Assembly (NCBI GenBank): GCA_036497285.1
Contig: DASXJR010000069.1
Span: 23,121 to 87,120, forward strand
DNA length: 64,000 bases
DNA from: RYN-133 sp036497285
GTDB lineage: Bacteria; Actinomycetota; Actinomycetes; Mycobacteriales; Jatrophihabitantaceae
Direction of reading: 5' to 3'
Each line of letters starts with the position of its first letter. Within the stretch, counting starts at the first letter, position 1. Under the pieces are notes generated by a model. That model searched no databases. It had not been told where the DNA came from and saw nothing but the letters and a program-made list of their open reading frames with translations. A program made the position numbers and the translations under genes. Positions 44,475 through 53,571 of the stretch are shown in pieces.

Positions 44475-47222
44475 ATGCCCTCGCACCGCGTCCTCGACTC
44501 TGCGCCGCCGTTTCGCAGTTTCGGACGGTTCCGCCCGTCGCCCTGGGCGCCTCGGCGGGCTGCCGCTCTCGCGATCGGGCTCAACTTCGTCGCCGCCATC
44601 GTGCTCCTCGTCGTCATCTCGGCGCTGTCCGGTCGCTCGACTGCTCCAGCTTCCCCTGGCACGCAGGGGTTGCGACTCAGCGCGGCTACGTCTTGGCGCG
44701 GGGGCGCCATGAATGTGGAAGACCGCATGGACCGTTGGGTGCGGGCCGGGTTCGGCGTCGCCCACAGGGGCGGCGTCTACACAATAGCCGGGGCGCACGG
44801 CACGCACTTCGACGTGAACCGCGGGACCGGCGTCATCGGTCCGGTGCGGGCGGGCACCGCGGCCGGCGCCGTCCTGAGCTCAGTGCGCGCAACAGATGAG
44901 AAGGTCTCGCTGCAGTTCGCGGTCGCCTTCCCGCGTCACGCGACCCTCGAGCGCGTGGCAGTCCAAGTGCGCGGCACGCGTGGAGCGGCCTACCGGGCCG
45001 TCGTCTATGCCCGTACCGACGGACGGGCATGGCTCGCGCTCGTTCGAGCGCACGGTGGCCACGTCGTTCGGCTCGGTAATCTCCATCGCCTGCGCGGCCA
45101 CGTGCGGCACGGTGCTCGCATGCGTGTCGAACTGTGGGCGGGTGGCACCTCGCCCGTGCGCGTGCACGCTCGCGCCTGGGTCGTCGGACGTGGGGTGCCC
45201 GGCTCGACCGTCGGCTACCTCGACCGCAGCTCCGCGCGGGTCAGCGCAGCCGGCAACGTCGGCATCATGGTCAGCACGCCTGCGCGCTCCCGGGCGACCG
45301 CAGTCGACGTCAGCCGGTTCGTGGGCTGGAAGCTGCGTCCCGTCGTCAAGCCCGGCCCGCCGCCGGTGTCGACCAGCCCGGTGTCGACCAGCCCGGCGCC
45401 GACCAGCCCGGCACCGACCAGCCCGGCACCGAGCACCGCGCCGAGTTCGACCCCCGCCTCGACCGCACCGTCCACGTCGACCGCACCGTCCACGTCGACC
45501 GCACCGTCCACGTCGACCGCACCGTCCACATCGACCGCACCGTCCACGTCGACCGCACCGTCCACGTCGACCGCACCGTCCACCTCACCGAGCCCGTCGC
45601 CGACAAGCACGATCACACCGCCGCCGACTCAGCAACCGCGTGGCTCGATGCCTGTTGGCACCGCCGCGTATCCGGTTCCTTCGAACGCGCTGATCGTGGC
45701 GCCGAACGGCAGCGACGCCAACGCGGGAACGCTCGCGGCGCCGATGCGGACGGTCAAGGCTGCTGTGGCGCGCGCGAGCTTCGGTCAGACGATCGTGCTC
45801 CGTGCCGGCACCTACAACGAAGGCTTCATGATCAACTCCGGTAAGGACGTCACGATCCAGAACTACCCGGACGAAGCGGTGTGGTTCGACGGCAGCATCC
45901 CGGTGACCGACTGGGTCCAGCAGGGCTCGACCTGGGTCGCGAGCGGCTGGACCGCCCAGTTCGACCACTCAGCCAGCTACACGACCGGCTCTGACGCCGG
46001 CGGCTGGGTCAATCCGAGCTACCCGATGGCCGCCTACCCGGACCAGGTCTTCGTAGACGGCGCGCAGCTCGACCAGGTGGCCTCCGGACAGACCCCGGGG
46101 CCCGGCCAGTTCGCTGTCGACTACTCCCAGCACACACTCACGATCGGGACCGACCCGAGCGGTCACGAGTTGCGGGCGAGCAACCTCTCCTCCGCATTCG
46201 TGGTCGCCGGTCGGCTGACGTTGCGCGGCGTCGGCGTGCGTCGCTATGCCACTCCGATGCCGCAGATCGGGACGATCTTCTTCGGCGGATCGACCGGCGG
46301 CGACGTTGTCGAGAACGTCGTGGTCAAGGACAACGCCACTCAGGGCATCGGGCTCGGCGTCCAGGGCTGCACCCTCAATCACGTCACCAGCGTTTACAAC
46401 GGCTTGATGGGTGTCGCAGCCAACACCGCGAGCAACAGCATCGTGGAGAACTCGGTGCTGAGCTTCAACAACACGCAGCACTTCAACCCGGCGCCGTCGG
46501 CCGGCGGCATCAAGATCGCGCGCTCGGACCACTTCGTGGTGCGCGACAACGACGTCATCGACAACGCCGGTGTCAACGGGATCTGGACGGACGTCACGAC
46601 GACGAACTTCACGATCGTCCACAACACCGTGATCGTCGACCACGGCCCGTACGGCATCCTGAGCGAGCTGTCGGATACCGGTGTCGTCGCCGGCAACAGT
46701 GTCATCGGGGCCAAATACGGCTACACGGCCTTCGACACGGGCAACGTGAAGGTGTTCAACAATGTGTTCAGCAACAATTCGGTCTGGGATATCGGGCTGT
46801 CGCAGGACGAGCGTCGCAACACCGACTCCCGGACGTCGACGGTCTGCCCTTGGCTGGTGCGCAACGTGATCGTCTCCGACAACGTGCTCGGCAGCAATGC
46901 AGCCTTCCAGTTCTACGCACTGGACAAGGCGTCGGGAACTCCGGCGAGCAGCATGAACATCACCGTCGCCGGGAATTTCTTCCCGACCAACTCCACGCGG
47001 CCGGTCATGGTCGGCTGGGGCGGCGGCGACAACCTCACCGTCACCTATTACCGCACGCCGAGCGCGCTCGACTCCGGTCTCGGCGTCGACTGGCACAACG
47101 CAGCGGCCACGCTCGACAACTCGGTCAACGGTTCGGCCCAGACGTTTGCGACGCCGCTGCCGTCGGACGTAGCGACTGCGCTCGATGCTCCGGTCGGGAC
47201 CACGCGGGTCGGGGTCATCTGA
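44475..47222 (+). CDS. Membrane-anchored/secreted parallel beta-helix protein
   Basis: A 915-residue protein. An N-terminal membrane helix (residues about 28-52, ALAIGLNFVAAIVLLVVIS) acts as signal or anchor. Residues 75-290 form a beta-rich domain. Residues 295-390 are a Thr/Ser/Pro linker made of five TSP-type units and seven STAPST units. Residues about 395-915 are a right-handed parallel beta-helix: LIVAPNGSDANAGTLAAPMR is the DUF1565-like cap and many NTVIVDHG/NDVIDNAG coils follow. Such folds often belong to polysaccharide lyases, epimerases or hydrolases; no catalytic triad can be assigned with confidence. It could modify or cut the exported polymer. Confidence 0.8.
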   Translation: MPSHRVLDSAPPFRSFGRFRPSPWAPRRAAALAIGLNFVAAIVLLVVISALSGRSTAPASPGTQGLRLSAATSWRGGAMNVEDRMDRWVRAGFGVAHRGGVYTIAGAHGTHFDVNRGTGVIGPVRAGTAAGAVLSSVRATDEKVSLQFAVAFPRHATLERVAVQVRGTRGAAYRAVVYARTDGRAWLALVRAHGGHVVRLGNLHRLRGHVRHGARMRVELWAGGTSPVRVHARAWVVGRGVPGSTVGYLDRSSARVSAAGNVGIMVSTPARSRATAVDVSRFVGWKLRPVVKPGPPPVSTSPVSTSPAPTSPAPTSPAPSTAPSSTPASTAPSTSTAPSTSTAPSTSTAPSTSTAPSTSTAPSTSTAPSTSPSPSPTSTITPPPTQQPRGSMPVGTAAYPVPSNALIVAPNGSDANAGTLAAPMRTVKAAVARASFGQTIVLRAGTYNEGFMINSGKDVTIQNYPDEAVWFDGSIPVTDWVQQGSTWVASGWTAQFDHSASYTTGSDAGGWVNPSYPMAAYPDQVFVDGAQLDQVASGQTPGPGQFAVDYSQHTLTIGTDPSGHELRASNLSSAFVVAGRLTLRGVGVRRYATPMPQIGTIFFGGSTGGDVVENVVVKDNATQGIGLGVQGCTLNHVTSVYNGLMGVAANTASNSIVENSVLSFNNTQHFNPAPSAGGIKIARSDHFVVRDNDVIDNAGVNGIWTDVTTTNFTIVHNTVIVDHGPYGILSELSDTGVVAGNSVIGAKYGYTAFDTGNVKVFNNVFSNNSVWDIGLSQDERRNTDSRTSTVCPWLVRNVIVSDNVLGSNAAFQFYALDKASGTPASSMNITVAGNFFPTNSTRPVMVGWGGGDNLTVTYYRTPSALDSGLGVDWHNAAATLDNSVNGSAQTFATPLPSDVATALDAPVGTTRVGVI
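45459..45584 (+). repeat. 18-bp in-frame minisatellite, seven copies
   Basis: Seven tandem copies of TCGACCGCACCGTCCACG (variants only in copy four, ending ACA, and copy seven, ending ACC) encode STAPST units in the linker of the beta-helix protein. A shorter 15-bp array of five imperfect copies (about 45365-45439) lies just upstream. Copy number changes by slippage would lengthen or shorten the linker without frameshift. Confidence 0.95.
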
Positions 47223-47231
47223 TCGAGTGCG

Positions 47232-48164
47232 TCATGCCTCGTCGAGTGCAGCTCGCAGCCGGGCTGCGAGCTTGCGCTCTGTCGGAGCGACCGACCTACG
47301 GCTGATGATCTCGCGCCAATATGCGCGAGCCTCGGCGTACTCGTCGCCGGTGGCGCGCGAGCGGCTCCGTCCGACCGCGGCGCGGATGGCCTCGAAGTAG
47401 ACGAAGTCGGCACCGGGCGGCGCATACCCGGCGTCCTCCCAGTCGATCAGCCACGTGCGACGCCCGGTCGAGCGCAGATTCCAGGCCGTGACGTCGCCGT
47501 GGGCGCCGCGCCAGTGCGCAGGCACTGCGTCGGGCCGGGGGATCGCGCGCTCGACGAGGTCGCTGATCTGGTCGAAGAGAGTCGCGCGCACACGGCGTAC
47601 CGGACGGTGCGGACGGGAGGAGATCGCCTCGTGCGCCGTCCAATGCCAGCCGTCGAGTTCACCCGAGCCGGCCAGTGCCGGAACCGTGAACCCCGCGGCG
47701 GGCCGCGCGGCAAACACGGTGCCGATGCGCTGCTCGACGTTCAGGGCGTCCGGCGTTTCACGGACCCGGACGAGGAGCGACCTCGGTCCGGCACAGAAGA
47801 GGAAGGTCGGCGCGCCGCGGCGTTCGGACTGCAGGCGTTCGTAGACGGCCATACCGTCCGCGGGGCGCCCGGCGATCTCCGCCAGGCGCGTCCAGAGTTC
47901 GGCCATGGCCGCGTCGCTCAGCGGGGACGGCCAGTGCGTCGAGGCGCCGCGTGCGGTGCGTCCGTTCGTCGCTCGCGCAGCCAACCACAGCAACTGTTGC
48001 GCGACGACCGGGAGTGGGCGCGCGGCCGTGTACAGGATCATGCCGGTCGCGGTCGCACGGCTGGGCGGCTTGGGCAACAAGACCGTGTGCCACCGCGGCG
48101 GATAGCGAACGAACTCGCCGTCCCAAGGACGGACGTCGCAGCGATCGCCGACGGCATCGGGCAT
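47232..48164 (-). CDS. Aminoglycoside-phosphotransferase-fold kinase (2)
   Basis: A 310-residue paralogue of the protein at 17803. The catalytic loop is GAHGDVTAWNL and the metal site is LIDWEDAGY. ATG 48164 follows AGGA by seven bases. The N-terminal part (PRWHTVLLPKPPSRA) parallels the VVVPSASRPKLLVP segment of the paralogue. Substrate unknown. It lies convergent to the beta-helix gene and divergent from a sulfotransferase; the first copy is likewise next to a glycosyltransferase-sulfotransferase pair, which hints at a shared pathway. Confidence 0.75.
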   Translation of the reverse strand: MPDAVGDRCDVRPWDGEFVRYPPRWHTVLLPKPPSRATATGMILYTAARPLPVVAQQLLWLAARATNGRTARGASTHWPSPLSDAAMAELWTRLAEIAGRPADGMAVYERLQSERRGAPTFLFCAGPRSLLVRVRETPDALNVEQRIGTVFAARPAAGFTVPALAGSGELDGWHWTAHEAISSRPHRPVRRVRATLFDQISDLVERAIPRPDAVPAHWRGAHGDVTAWNLRSTGRRTWLIDWEDAGYAPPGADFVYFEAIRAAVGRSRSRATGDEYAEARAYWREIISRRSVAPTERKLAARLRAALDEA

Positions 48165-48254
48165 GAGCGGTCCTGTCGAACGAGGTCGGCGCTGGGCAAG
48201 AACGCGCTGCGGCACAAGTACGGTGACGACGTGGCCCACGATACAAGGACACGC

Positions 48255-49133
48255 GTGCGGCAAACCGTCATCGCGGCCGGCCGTTCGGCCATTCACGGCT
48301 ACGCGTTGCTGACGAGTCCGTGGCGGCCGTATCCGGACTTCCTCGTCATCGGCGCCAAACGCGGTGGTAGCACTTCGTTCTACTACGACCTCTTGCGGCA
48401 CTCGCAGATCTACCCGCTCTTCCCGCGCCCGGAACACCTGCCCAAGGCAGCCGCGACGAAGGGTGTGCACTACTTCGACGTGAATTTCGCGCGCGGCTCG
48501 CACTGGTACCGGGCACACATGCCGTCGACCGCCGTGCGACAGTTCGCGCAGCGGCGCACGGGCGGCCCGGTGGTGGTCGGCGAGGCATCGCCGTACTACT
48601 TGTTCCACCCGCTCGCTGCCGAACGCGCCGCGCGGGTCGTGCCCGACACCAAGATCATCGTCGTACTGCGTGATCCCGTGCAGCGTGCGTACAGCCATTG
48701 GAAGGAGCGGTGGCGGAACAAGCTCGAGTCGCTGTCATTCGCAGACGCTCTGGCGGCAGAGGACGAGCGGGTGGGCGATGCCGAGGCGCGCCTGCTGGCC
48801 GATCCGCACTTCTACAGTTACGCGCACGAGCAACTGTCGTACGCCCGACAGAGCGAGTACGGGCCGGCGCTCGCACGGTGGTACGACCACTTCCCGAGAG
48901 AGCGGATCCTCGTGCTTTGCAGCGAGGAGTATTTCGCGGAGCCCGATGCCGTCCTGGGCTCCGCGCACGGCTTCTTGGGCCTGCCGCGCGAACAGGTCGC
49001 GTCCGGGTCGGTACTCAACGCCGCGCGAGGCAGTGACCTCGACGCCGCGGGCGTTGCCGAACTCGCCGGCCGTTTCGCCGCCTCGAACCGCCGGCTGACC
49101 GAGTTGACGGGCCGATTGTTCCCCTGGGCGTGA
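48255..49133 (+). CDS. PAPS-dependent sulfotransferase (3)
   Basis: A 292-residue sulfotransferase. The 5'-phosphosulfate loop is VIGAKRGGSTSFYYDLL and the 3'-phosphate segment is LRDPVQRAYSHWKER. It resembles the enzyme at 12261 in the order PDFLVIG, YFxxN, HWYR and FHPLA. GTG 48255 follows AAGGA by five bases; GTG 48231 is a possible alternative. It is the last gene of the polysaccharide locus before mfd. Confidence 0.9.
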   Translation: MRQTVIAAGRSAIHGYALLTSPWRPYPDFLVIGAKRGGSTSFYYDLLRHSQIYPLFPRPEHLPKAAATKGVHYFDVNFARGSHWYRAHMPSTAVRQFAQRRTGGPVVVGEASPYYLFHPLAAERAARVVPDTKIIVVLRDPVQRAYSHWKERWRNKLESLSFADALAAEDERVGDAEARLLADPHFYSYAHEQLSYARQSEYGPALARWYDHFPRERILVLCSEEYFAEPDAVLGSAHGFLGLPREQVASGSVLNAARGSDLDAAGVAELAGRFAASNRRLTELTGRLFPWA

Positions 49134-49146
49134 CCGCGTGAACTCG

Positions 49147-49188
49147 TTTTGGCGGCCAGCCATCGGATATGACGGCACGCCGCCAAAA
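49147..49188. repeat. 10-bp inverted repeat at the polysaccharide/housekeeping boundary
   Basis: TTTTGGCGGC (49147-49156) and GCCGCCAAAA (49179-49188) are perfect inverted copies 22 bases apart, between the sulfotransferase stop and mfd. The T-run is on the 5' arm, so it is not a classic terminator; it may be an operator or a repeat element. Confidence 0.6.
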
Positions 49189-49280
49189 GTGGTTGTAAGG
49201 CTTGCCGCGTAGCCTGGGTTGTGACCCCCTCCCGCCTGCGGTTGGGGGACCTTCGTGTTGCCCGCCTGCAAGGAATCCCT

Positions 49281-52200
49281 GTGTCACTTTCCGGCCTGCT
49301 CGACGCCGCTGCCGCCGATCCCGCAATCGCCGCTGTCACCGAGGCGGGCGGCGCTGCCACCCTGACGATCACGACGCCTGCTGCTGCGCAGCCGCTGGCG
49401 ATCGCCGCCGCAGCGCGCGCCGACCGGCTGGTGCTCGCAGTGACCAGCTCCGAGCGTGAGGCGCAGGATCTCGTCGAAGCGCTGAGTTGCCTGCTGCCCG
49501 CCGACCAGGTCGCGCTGTACCCGGGTTGGGAGACGCTGCCGCACGAGCGGCTGTCCCCGCGTGCGGACACCGTCGGCCAGCGCCTGGCCGTGTTGCGCCG
49601 ACTCACCCATCCCGACCCCGACGACCCCGCCGCCGGCCCACTGTCGGTCGTGGTCGCCCCGGTGCGCGCGGTGCTGCAGCCCCAGGTGCCCGGCCTCGGC
49701 GACCTGGCGCCGGTCGTACTGCGCGCGGGCGACGGCGGCCGCGACCTGACCGACATCGTCACCGACTTGGTCAACAGCGGTTACGCCCGTACCGAGCTGG
49801 TCGAGAGCCGCGGCGACTTCGCGGTGCGCGGCGGCATCCTCGACGTGTTCCCGCCCACCGAGGAGCACCCACTGCGGGTGGAGTTCTGGGGCGACGAGGT
49901 CGAGGAGGTGCGGTACTTCCGCGTCGTCGACCAGCGCTCGCTCGAGATCGCCCCGCACGGGCTGTGGGCACCGCCGTGTCGCGAGCTGCTGCTCACCCCG
50001 GACGTCCAGCAGCGCGCCGCGCAATTGCTGCAGCAGCACCCGGAACTGTCCGAACTGCTCGACCCGATCAGCCGCGGCGAGGCCGTCGAGGGCATGGAGT
50101 CGCTCGCGCCCGTCCTCGTCGACAACCTCGAGCTGGTCCTGGACGAGCTGCCCGCCGGCTCGCACGTCCTGCTCTGCGACCCCGAGCGCATCCGCACCCG
50201 CGCGGCCGACCTGGTACGCACGTCCGAGGAGTTTCTCGAGGCGTCGTGGGCCGCTGCCGCTGGTGGCGGCAAGGCGCCGGTCGATCTCGCGGCGGCCTCG
50301 CTACGCGACCTCGACGACGTCCGTGCCGAGGCAGACCGGCTGGGCCTGCCGTGGTGGAGCCTCACCGCGCTCACCTCGGAGGACACGGTGGCGAGCGCGT
50401 TCGAAATCGCGCCCACCTACCGCGGCGACACCGAAGCCGCGCTTGCCGATTTGAAGTCGTGGACGCGCGACGGCTGGCGGGTCGTGTTGGTGTTCGACGG
50501 CCACGGCTCGGCACAGCGCGCGGCGGAGCGGCTCGCCGATGCCGAGATCCCGGGCCGGTTGGTCGCCGACCCGACGGTCGAGCCCGGAGTGGTGGACGTG
50601 ACGACCGGCCGCCTCGGCGGCGGCATCGTGGCGCCGGCGCTCAAGATCGCGTATCTGACGGAGTCCGACCTCACCGGGCAGCGCGGTTCGCTCACCAAGG
50701 ACGCCCGGCGCATGCCGTCCAAGCGCCGCAACGCTATCGACCCGATCACGCTCAAGCCCGGCGACCACGTCGTGCACGAGCAGCACGGCGTCGGCAAGTA
50801 CGTCGAGATGGTGCGACGCACGATCAACGGCGGCGAGCGCGAGTACCTGATCATCGAGTACGCCCCGTCCAAGCGTGGCCAGCCCGGCGACCGGCTGTTC
50901 GTCCCCACCGACGCGCTCGACCAGGTCACCAAATACGTCGGCGGCGAGGCGCCGTCGCTGTCACGCCTCGGCGGCGGCGATTGGGCGAAGACCAAGGGAC
51001 GCGCGCGCAAGGCGGTCAAGGAGATCGCGGCCGAACTGATCCGGCTCTACAGCGCGCGGATGGCCACCAAGGGCCACGCGTTCGCGCCGGACACCCCGTG
51101 GCAGCGCGAGCTCGAGGACGCCTTCGCCTACATCGAGACGCCTGACCAGCTCGCGGCGATCGACGAGGTCAAGGAGGACATGGAGCGGATCGTGCCGATG
51201 GACCGCGTCATCTGCGGCGACGTCGGTTACGGCAAGACCGAGGTCGCGGTGCGGGCCGCGTTCAAGGCGGTGCAGGACGGCAAGCAGGTCGCCGTGCTCG
51301 TGCCGACCACACTGCTCGCGCACCAACACATCCAGACGTTCGGCGAGCGCATGGCGCAGTTCCCGGTCGTGATCAAGGAGCTGTCCCGGTTCACCCCCGC
51401 CGCCGAGGTCGACGAGGTCGGCAAGGGCATCGTCGACGGCTCGATCGACATCGTGATCGGTACGCATCGCCTGCTGCAACAGACCGTCCGGTTCAAGGAC
51501 CTCGGCCTGGTGATCATCGACGAGGAGCAACGCTTCGGGGTCGAGCACAAGGAGTACCTGAAGGGGCTGCGCGTCGACGTCGACGTGCTGACGATGTCGG
51601 CGACGCCGATCCCGCGCACGCTCGAGATGTCGCTGACCGGCATCCGTGAAATGACGACGATCCTGACCCCGCCGGAGGAGCGCCACCCGATCCTGACCTT
51701 TGTCGGCGCCTACGACCCGAAGCAGATCGGCGCGGCGATCCGGCGCGAGTTGTTGCGCGACGGGCAGGTGTTCTACATCCACAACCGGGTGGAGTCGATC
51801 AACCGCGCGGCGCAGAAGCTCGCCGAGATCGTGCCCGAGGCACGCATCGCCGTGGCGCACGGGCAGATGGGCGAGGGCGCGCTCGAGCAGATCATGCTCG
51901 GCTTCTGGGAGAAGGAGTACGACGTGCTGGTCGCGACGACGATCGTCGAGTCCGGGCTGGACATCCCGAACGCCAACACGCTGATCGTCGACCGTGCCGA
52001 CATGTTCGGGCTCTCGCAGCTGCACCAGCTGCGCGGACGGGTCGGACGCGGTCGCGAGCGCGGGTACGCCTACTTCACCTATCCGCCCGAGCGGCCGCTG
52101 ACCGAGACTGCCTATGACCGGCTCGCGACGATCGCACAGCACACCGAAATGGGTGCGGGCATGGCCGTGGCACTGAAGGACTTGGAAATTCGGGGATCCG

Positions 52201-52805
52201 GGTCCCTTTTGGGCGCCGAGCAGTCCGGGCACATCGCCGGCGTCGGCTTCGACCTGTACGTGCGGCTGGTCGGTGAGGCCGTCGCCGACTACCGCGGTGA
52301 AGGCCAGGAGGAGTCCGTCGAGGTGAAGGTCGACCTGCCGGTCGACGCGAACCTGCCGGTCGACTACCTGCCGGGGGAACGCCTTCGGCTGGAGGCCTAT
52401 CGGGCACTTGCGTCGGCGACGACGGACCAGGCGGTGGACGCGGTGCGGGCCGAGCTCGTCGACCGGTACGGACCGATCCCGCCGTCGGTCGAGAACCTGC
52501 TCGCGGTGGCGCGGTTCAAGGTGTTGTGTCGGCGCTACGGCGTCACCGAGGTGTCACTGCAGGGCAACCTCGTGCGGTTCACACCCGTCGACCTCGCCGA
52601 ATCTGCGCAGTTGCGGCTGCAGCGGCTCTACGACAAGTCGCACTACAAGCAGGCGGTGTCGACGATGTCCGTCCCCCGTCCCAAAGGCGTCGTGAAGCCC
52701 GACGGCACGTGGGCCGAGGTGAAGTTCGGCGGCGAACCGCTGCGCGATGTCGCCCTGCTCCAGTGGTGCGCCGAAGCCCTCGCGACCGTGACCGGCACCG
52801 CCTGA
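49281..52805 (+). CDS. mfd: Transcription-repair coupling factor
   Basis: A roughly 1174-residue DNA translocase that removes RNA polymerase stalled at lesions and recruits UvrA. The N-terminal UvrB-homology region is followed by the CarD-like RNA-polymerase-interacting domain (KPGDHVVHEQHGVGKYV, about residue 492). The RecG-like translocase has Walker A GDVGYGKTE (about 646), DEEQRFG (about 747), TMSATPIPRTLEMSL and HQLRGRVGRGRERGYAY. The C-terminal TRCF domain follows. GTG 49281 is chosen because AAGGA sits six to seven bases upstream and MSLSGLLDA is the usual actinobacterial N terminus; GTG 49221 is also in frame. Confidence 0.97.
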   Translation: MSLSGLLDAAAADPAIAAVTEAGGAATLTITTPAAAQPLAIAAAARADRLVLAVTSSEREAQDLVEALSCLLPADQVALYPGWETLPHERLSPRADTVGQRLAVLRRLTHPDPDDPAAGPLSVVVAPVRAVLQPQVPGLGDLAPVVLRAGDGGRDLTDIVTDLVNSGYARTELVESRGDFAVRGGILDVFPPTEEHPLRVEFWGDEVEEVRYFRVVDQRSLEIAPHGLWAPPCRELLLTPDVQQRAAQLLQQHPELSELLDPISRGEAVEGMESLAPVLVDNLELVLDELPAGSHVLLCDPERIRTRAADLVRTSEEFLEASWAAAAGGGKAPVDLAAASLRDLDDVRAEADRLGLPWWSLTALTSEDTVASAFEIAPTYRGDTEAALADLKSWTRDGWRVVLVFDGHGSAQRAAERLADAEIPGRLVADPTVEPGVVDVTTGRLGGGIVAPALKIAYLTESDLTGQRGSLTKDARRMPSKRRNAIDPITLKPGDHVVHEQHGVGKYVEMVRRTINGGEREYLIIEYAPSKRGQPGDRLFVPTDALDQVTKYVGGEAPSLSRLGGGDWAKTKGRARKAVKEIAAELIRLYSARMATKGHAFAPDTPWQRELEDAFAYIETPDQLAAIDEVKEDMERIVPMDRVICGDVGYGKTEVAVRAAFKAVQDGKQVAVLVPTTLLAHQHIQTFGERMAQFPVVIKELSRFTPAAEVDEVGKGIVDGSIDIVIGTHRLLQQTVRFKDLGLVIIDEEQRFGVEHKEYLKGLRVDVDVLTMSATPIPRTLEMSLTGIREMTTILTPPEERHPILTFVGAYDPKQIGAAIRRELLRDGQVFYIHNRVESINRAAQKLAEIVPEARIAVAHGQMGEGALEQIMLGFWEKEYDVLVATTIVESGLDIPNANTLIVDRADMFGLSQLHQLRGRVGRGRERGYAYFTYPPERPLTETAYDRLATIAQHTEMGAGMAVALKDLEIRGSGSLLGAEQSGHIAGVGFDLYVRLVGEAVADYRGEGQEESVEVKVDLPVDANLPVDYLPGERLRLEAYRALASATTDQAVDAVRAELVDRYGPIPPSVENLLAVARFKVLCRRYGVTEVSLQGNLVRFTPVDLAESAQLRLQRLYDKSHYKQAVSTMSVPRPKGVVKPDGTWAEVKFGGEPLRDVALLQWCAEALATVTGTA

Positions 52806-52825
52806 CGCGGAAGCCGGTTTGCGAT

Positions 52826-52891
52826 GAGTGGCGCGTTCCGGGCATGAGTGGCGCGAAATTTCGCGCCACTCACGTGCGAAACGCGCCACTC
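52826..52891. repeat. Nested palindrome with GAGTGGCGCG core after mfd
   Basis: TGAGTGGCGCGAAA (52845-52858) is followed at once by its exact inverse TTTCGCGCCACTCA (52859-52872), a 28-bp palindrome with no spacer. An outer pair, GAGTGGCGCGTT (52826-52837) and AACGCGCCACTC (52880-52891), repeats the same core. The arrangement is like a REP/BIME element and may also end the mfd transcript. Confidence 0.85.
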
Positions 52892-52947
52892 ACGTCTGGA
52901 AACGACCTAATGCCGAGCAGCTACCGGGCGCATGAGATTCTGGCGAC

Positions 52948-53562
52948 GTGAGATTTCGTCGGATCCTGACCGCAGTCACGCTCGCCGTAGTCGCCATGTG
53001 CGCGCTGAGCGCCTGCCAGACGAAGGTCGGCCAGGCCGCGTCGGCGAACGGAGCCACGCTGAGCGATTCCGACCTCAGCAGCTACCTGCAGCCCGGTGCA
53101 GGCCCGTACACCGACTCCTCCCACCAGCGGGTCGTGCCGAAGATCCTTATTCTCACGACCTGGATCCGCACCCAGTTGCTCAACGCCGCGATCACCGCGC
53201 ACGGCGGCGCTCCGACGACGACCGAGCTGAACGCCGCCAACTCGTCCGTCCAGGCAGGCAACAGCATCGACCAGGCCGAGAAGGCCTACGCGAAGTACGG
53301 CTACACCAACAAGTTCGGCGACCTGCTCTTCGACCAGACCGTGCGGATCGTCGTGCTCGTCGAGCGGCTGTCGCACAACTCCAACCCGGACAAGGCCCTG
53401 CAGTTGCTCTCGAGCGGGCAGCTGGGCAACACGATCGGCACGGCGATCCAGCAGACCACGGCACCTGTCGACGTCAGCCCGCGCTACGGCAAGTGGGAGG
53501 TCCGCTCCTTGTCCGTGGACGGATCGGCCAAGGCGGGTACTCCGGACTTCGTGATCGGCTGA
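52948..53562 (+). CDS. SurA-N-like lipoprotein of the mfd-mazG interval
   Basis: A 204-residue lipoprotein. The signal peptide MRFRRILTAVTLAVVAMCALSAC has the lipobox LSAC. The rest is mostly helical with NSSVQAGNSIDQAEKAYAKYG, which resembles the N-terminal chaperone-like part of SurA/PrsA proteins without a rotamase domain. A protein of this kind sits between mfd and mazG in many actinomycetes. GTG 52948 is the start. It probably acts in folding or handling of secreted proteins. Confidence 0.8.
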   Translation: MRFRRILTAVTLAVVAMCALSACQTKVGQAASANGATLSDSDLSSYLQPGAGPYTDSSHQRVVPKILILTTWIRTQLLNAAITAHGGAPTTTELNAANSSVQAGNSIDQAEKAYAKYGYTNKFGDLLFDQTVRIVVLVERLSHNSNPDKALQLLSSGQLGNTIGTAIQQTTAPVDVSPRYGKWEVRSLSVDGSAKAGTPDFVIG

Positions 53563-53571
53563 CCCGCGCGC

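Noticed and set aside
45459..45584. Regular repeats that could suggest a CRISPR array
   Set aside because: The units are contiguous with no spacers and translate in frame as a protein linker.
47499..48230. N-terminal extension of sulfotransferase 3
   Set aside because: It is antisense to the APH-fold kinase and lacks sulfotransferase likeness; the family N terminus begins near 48255.
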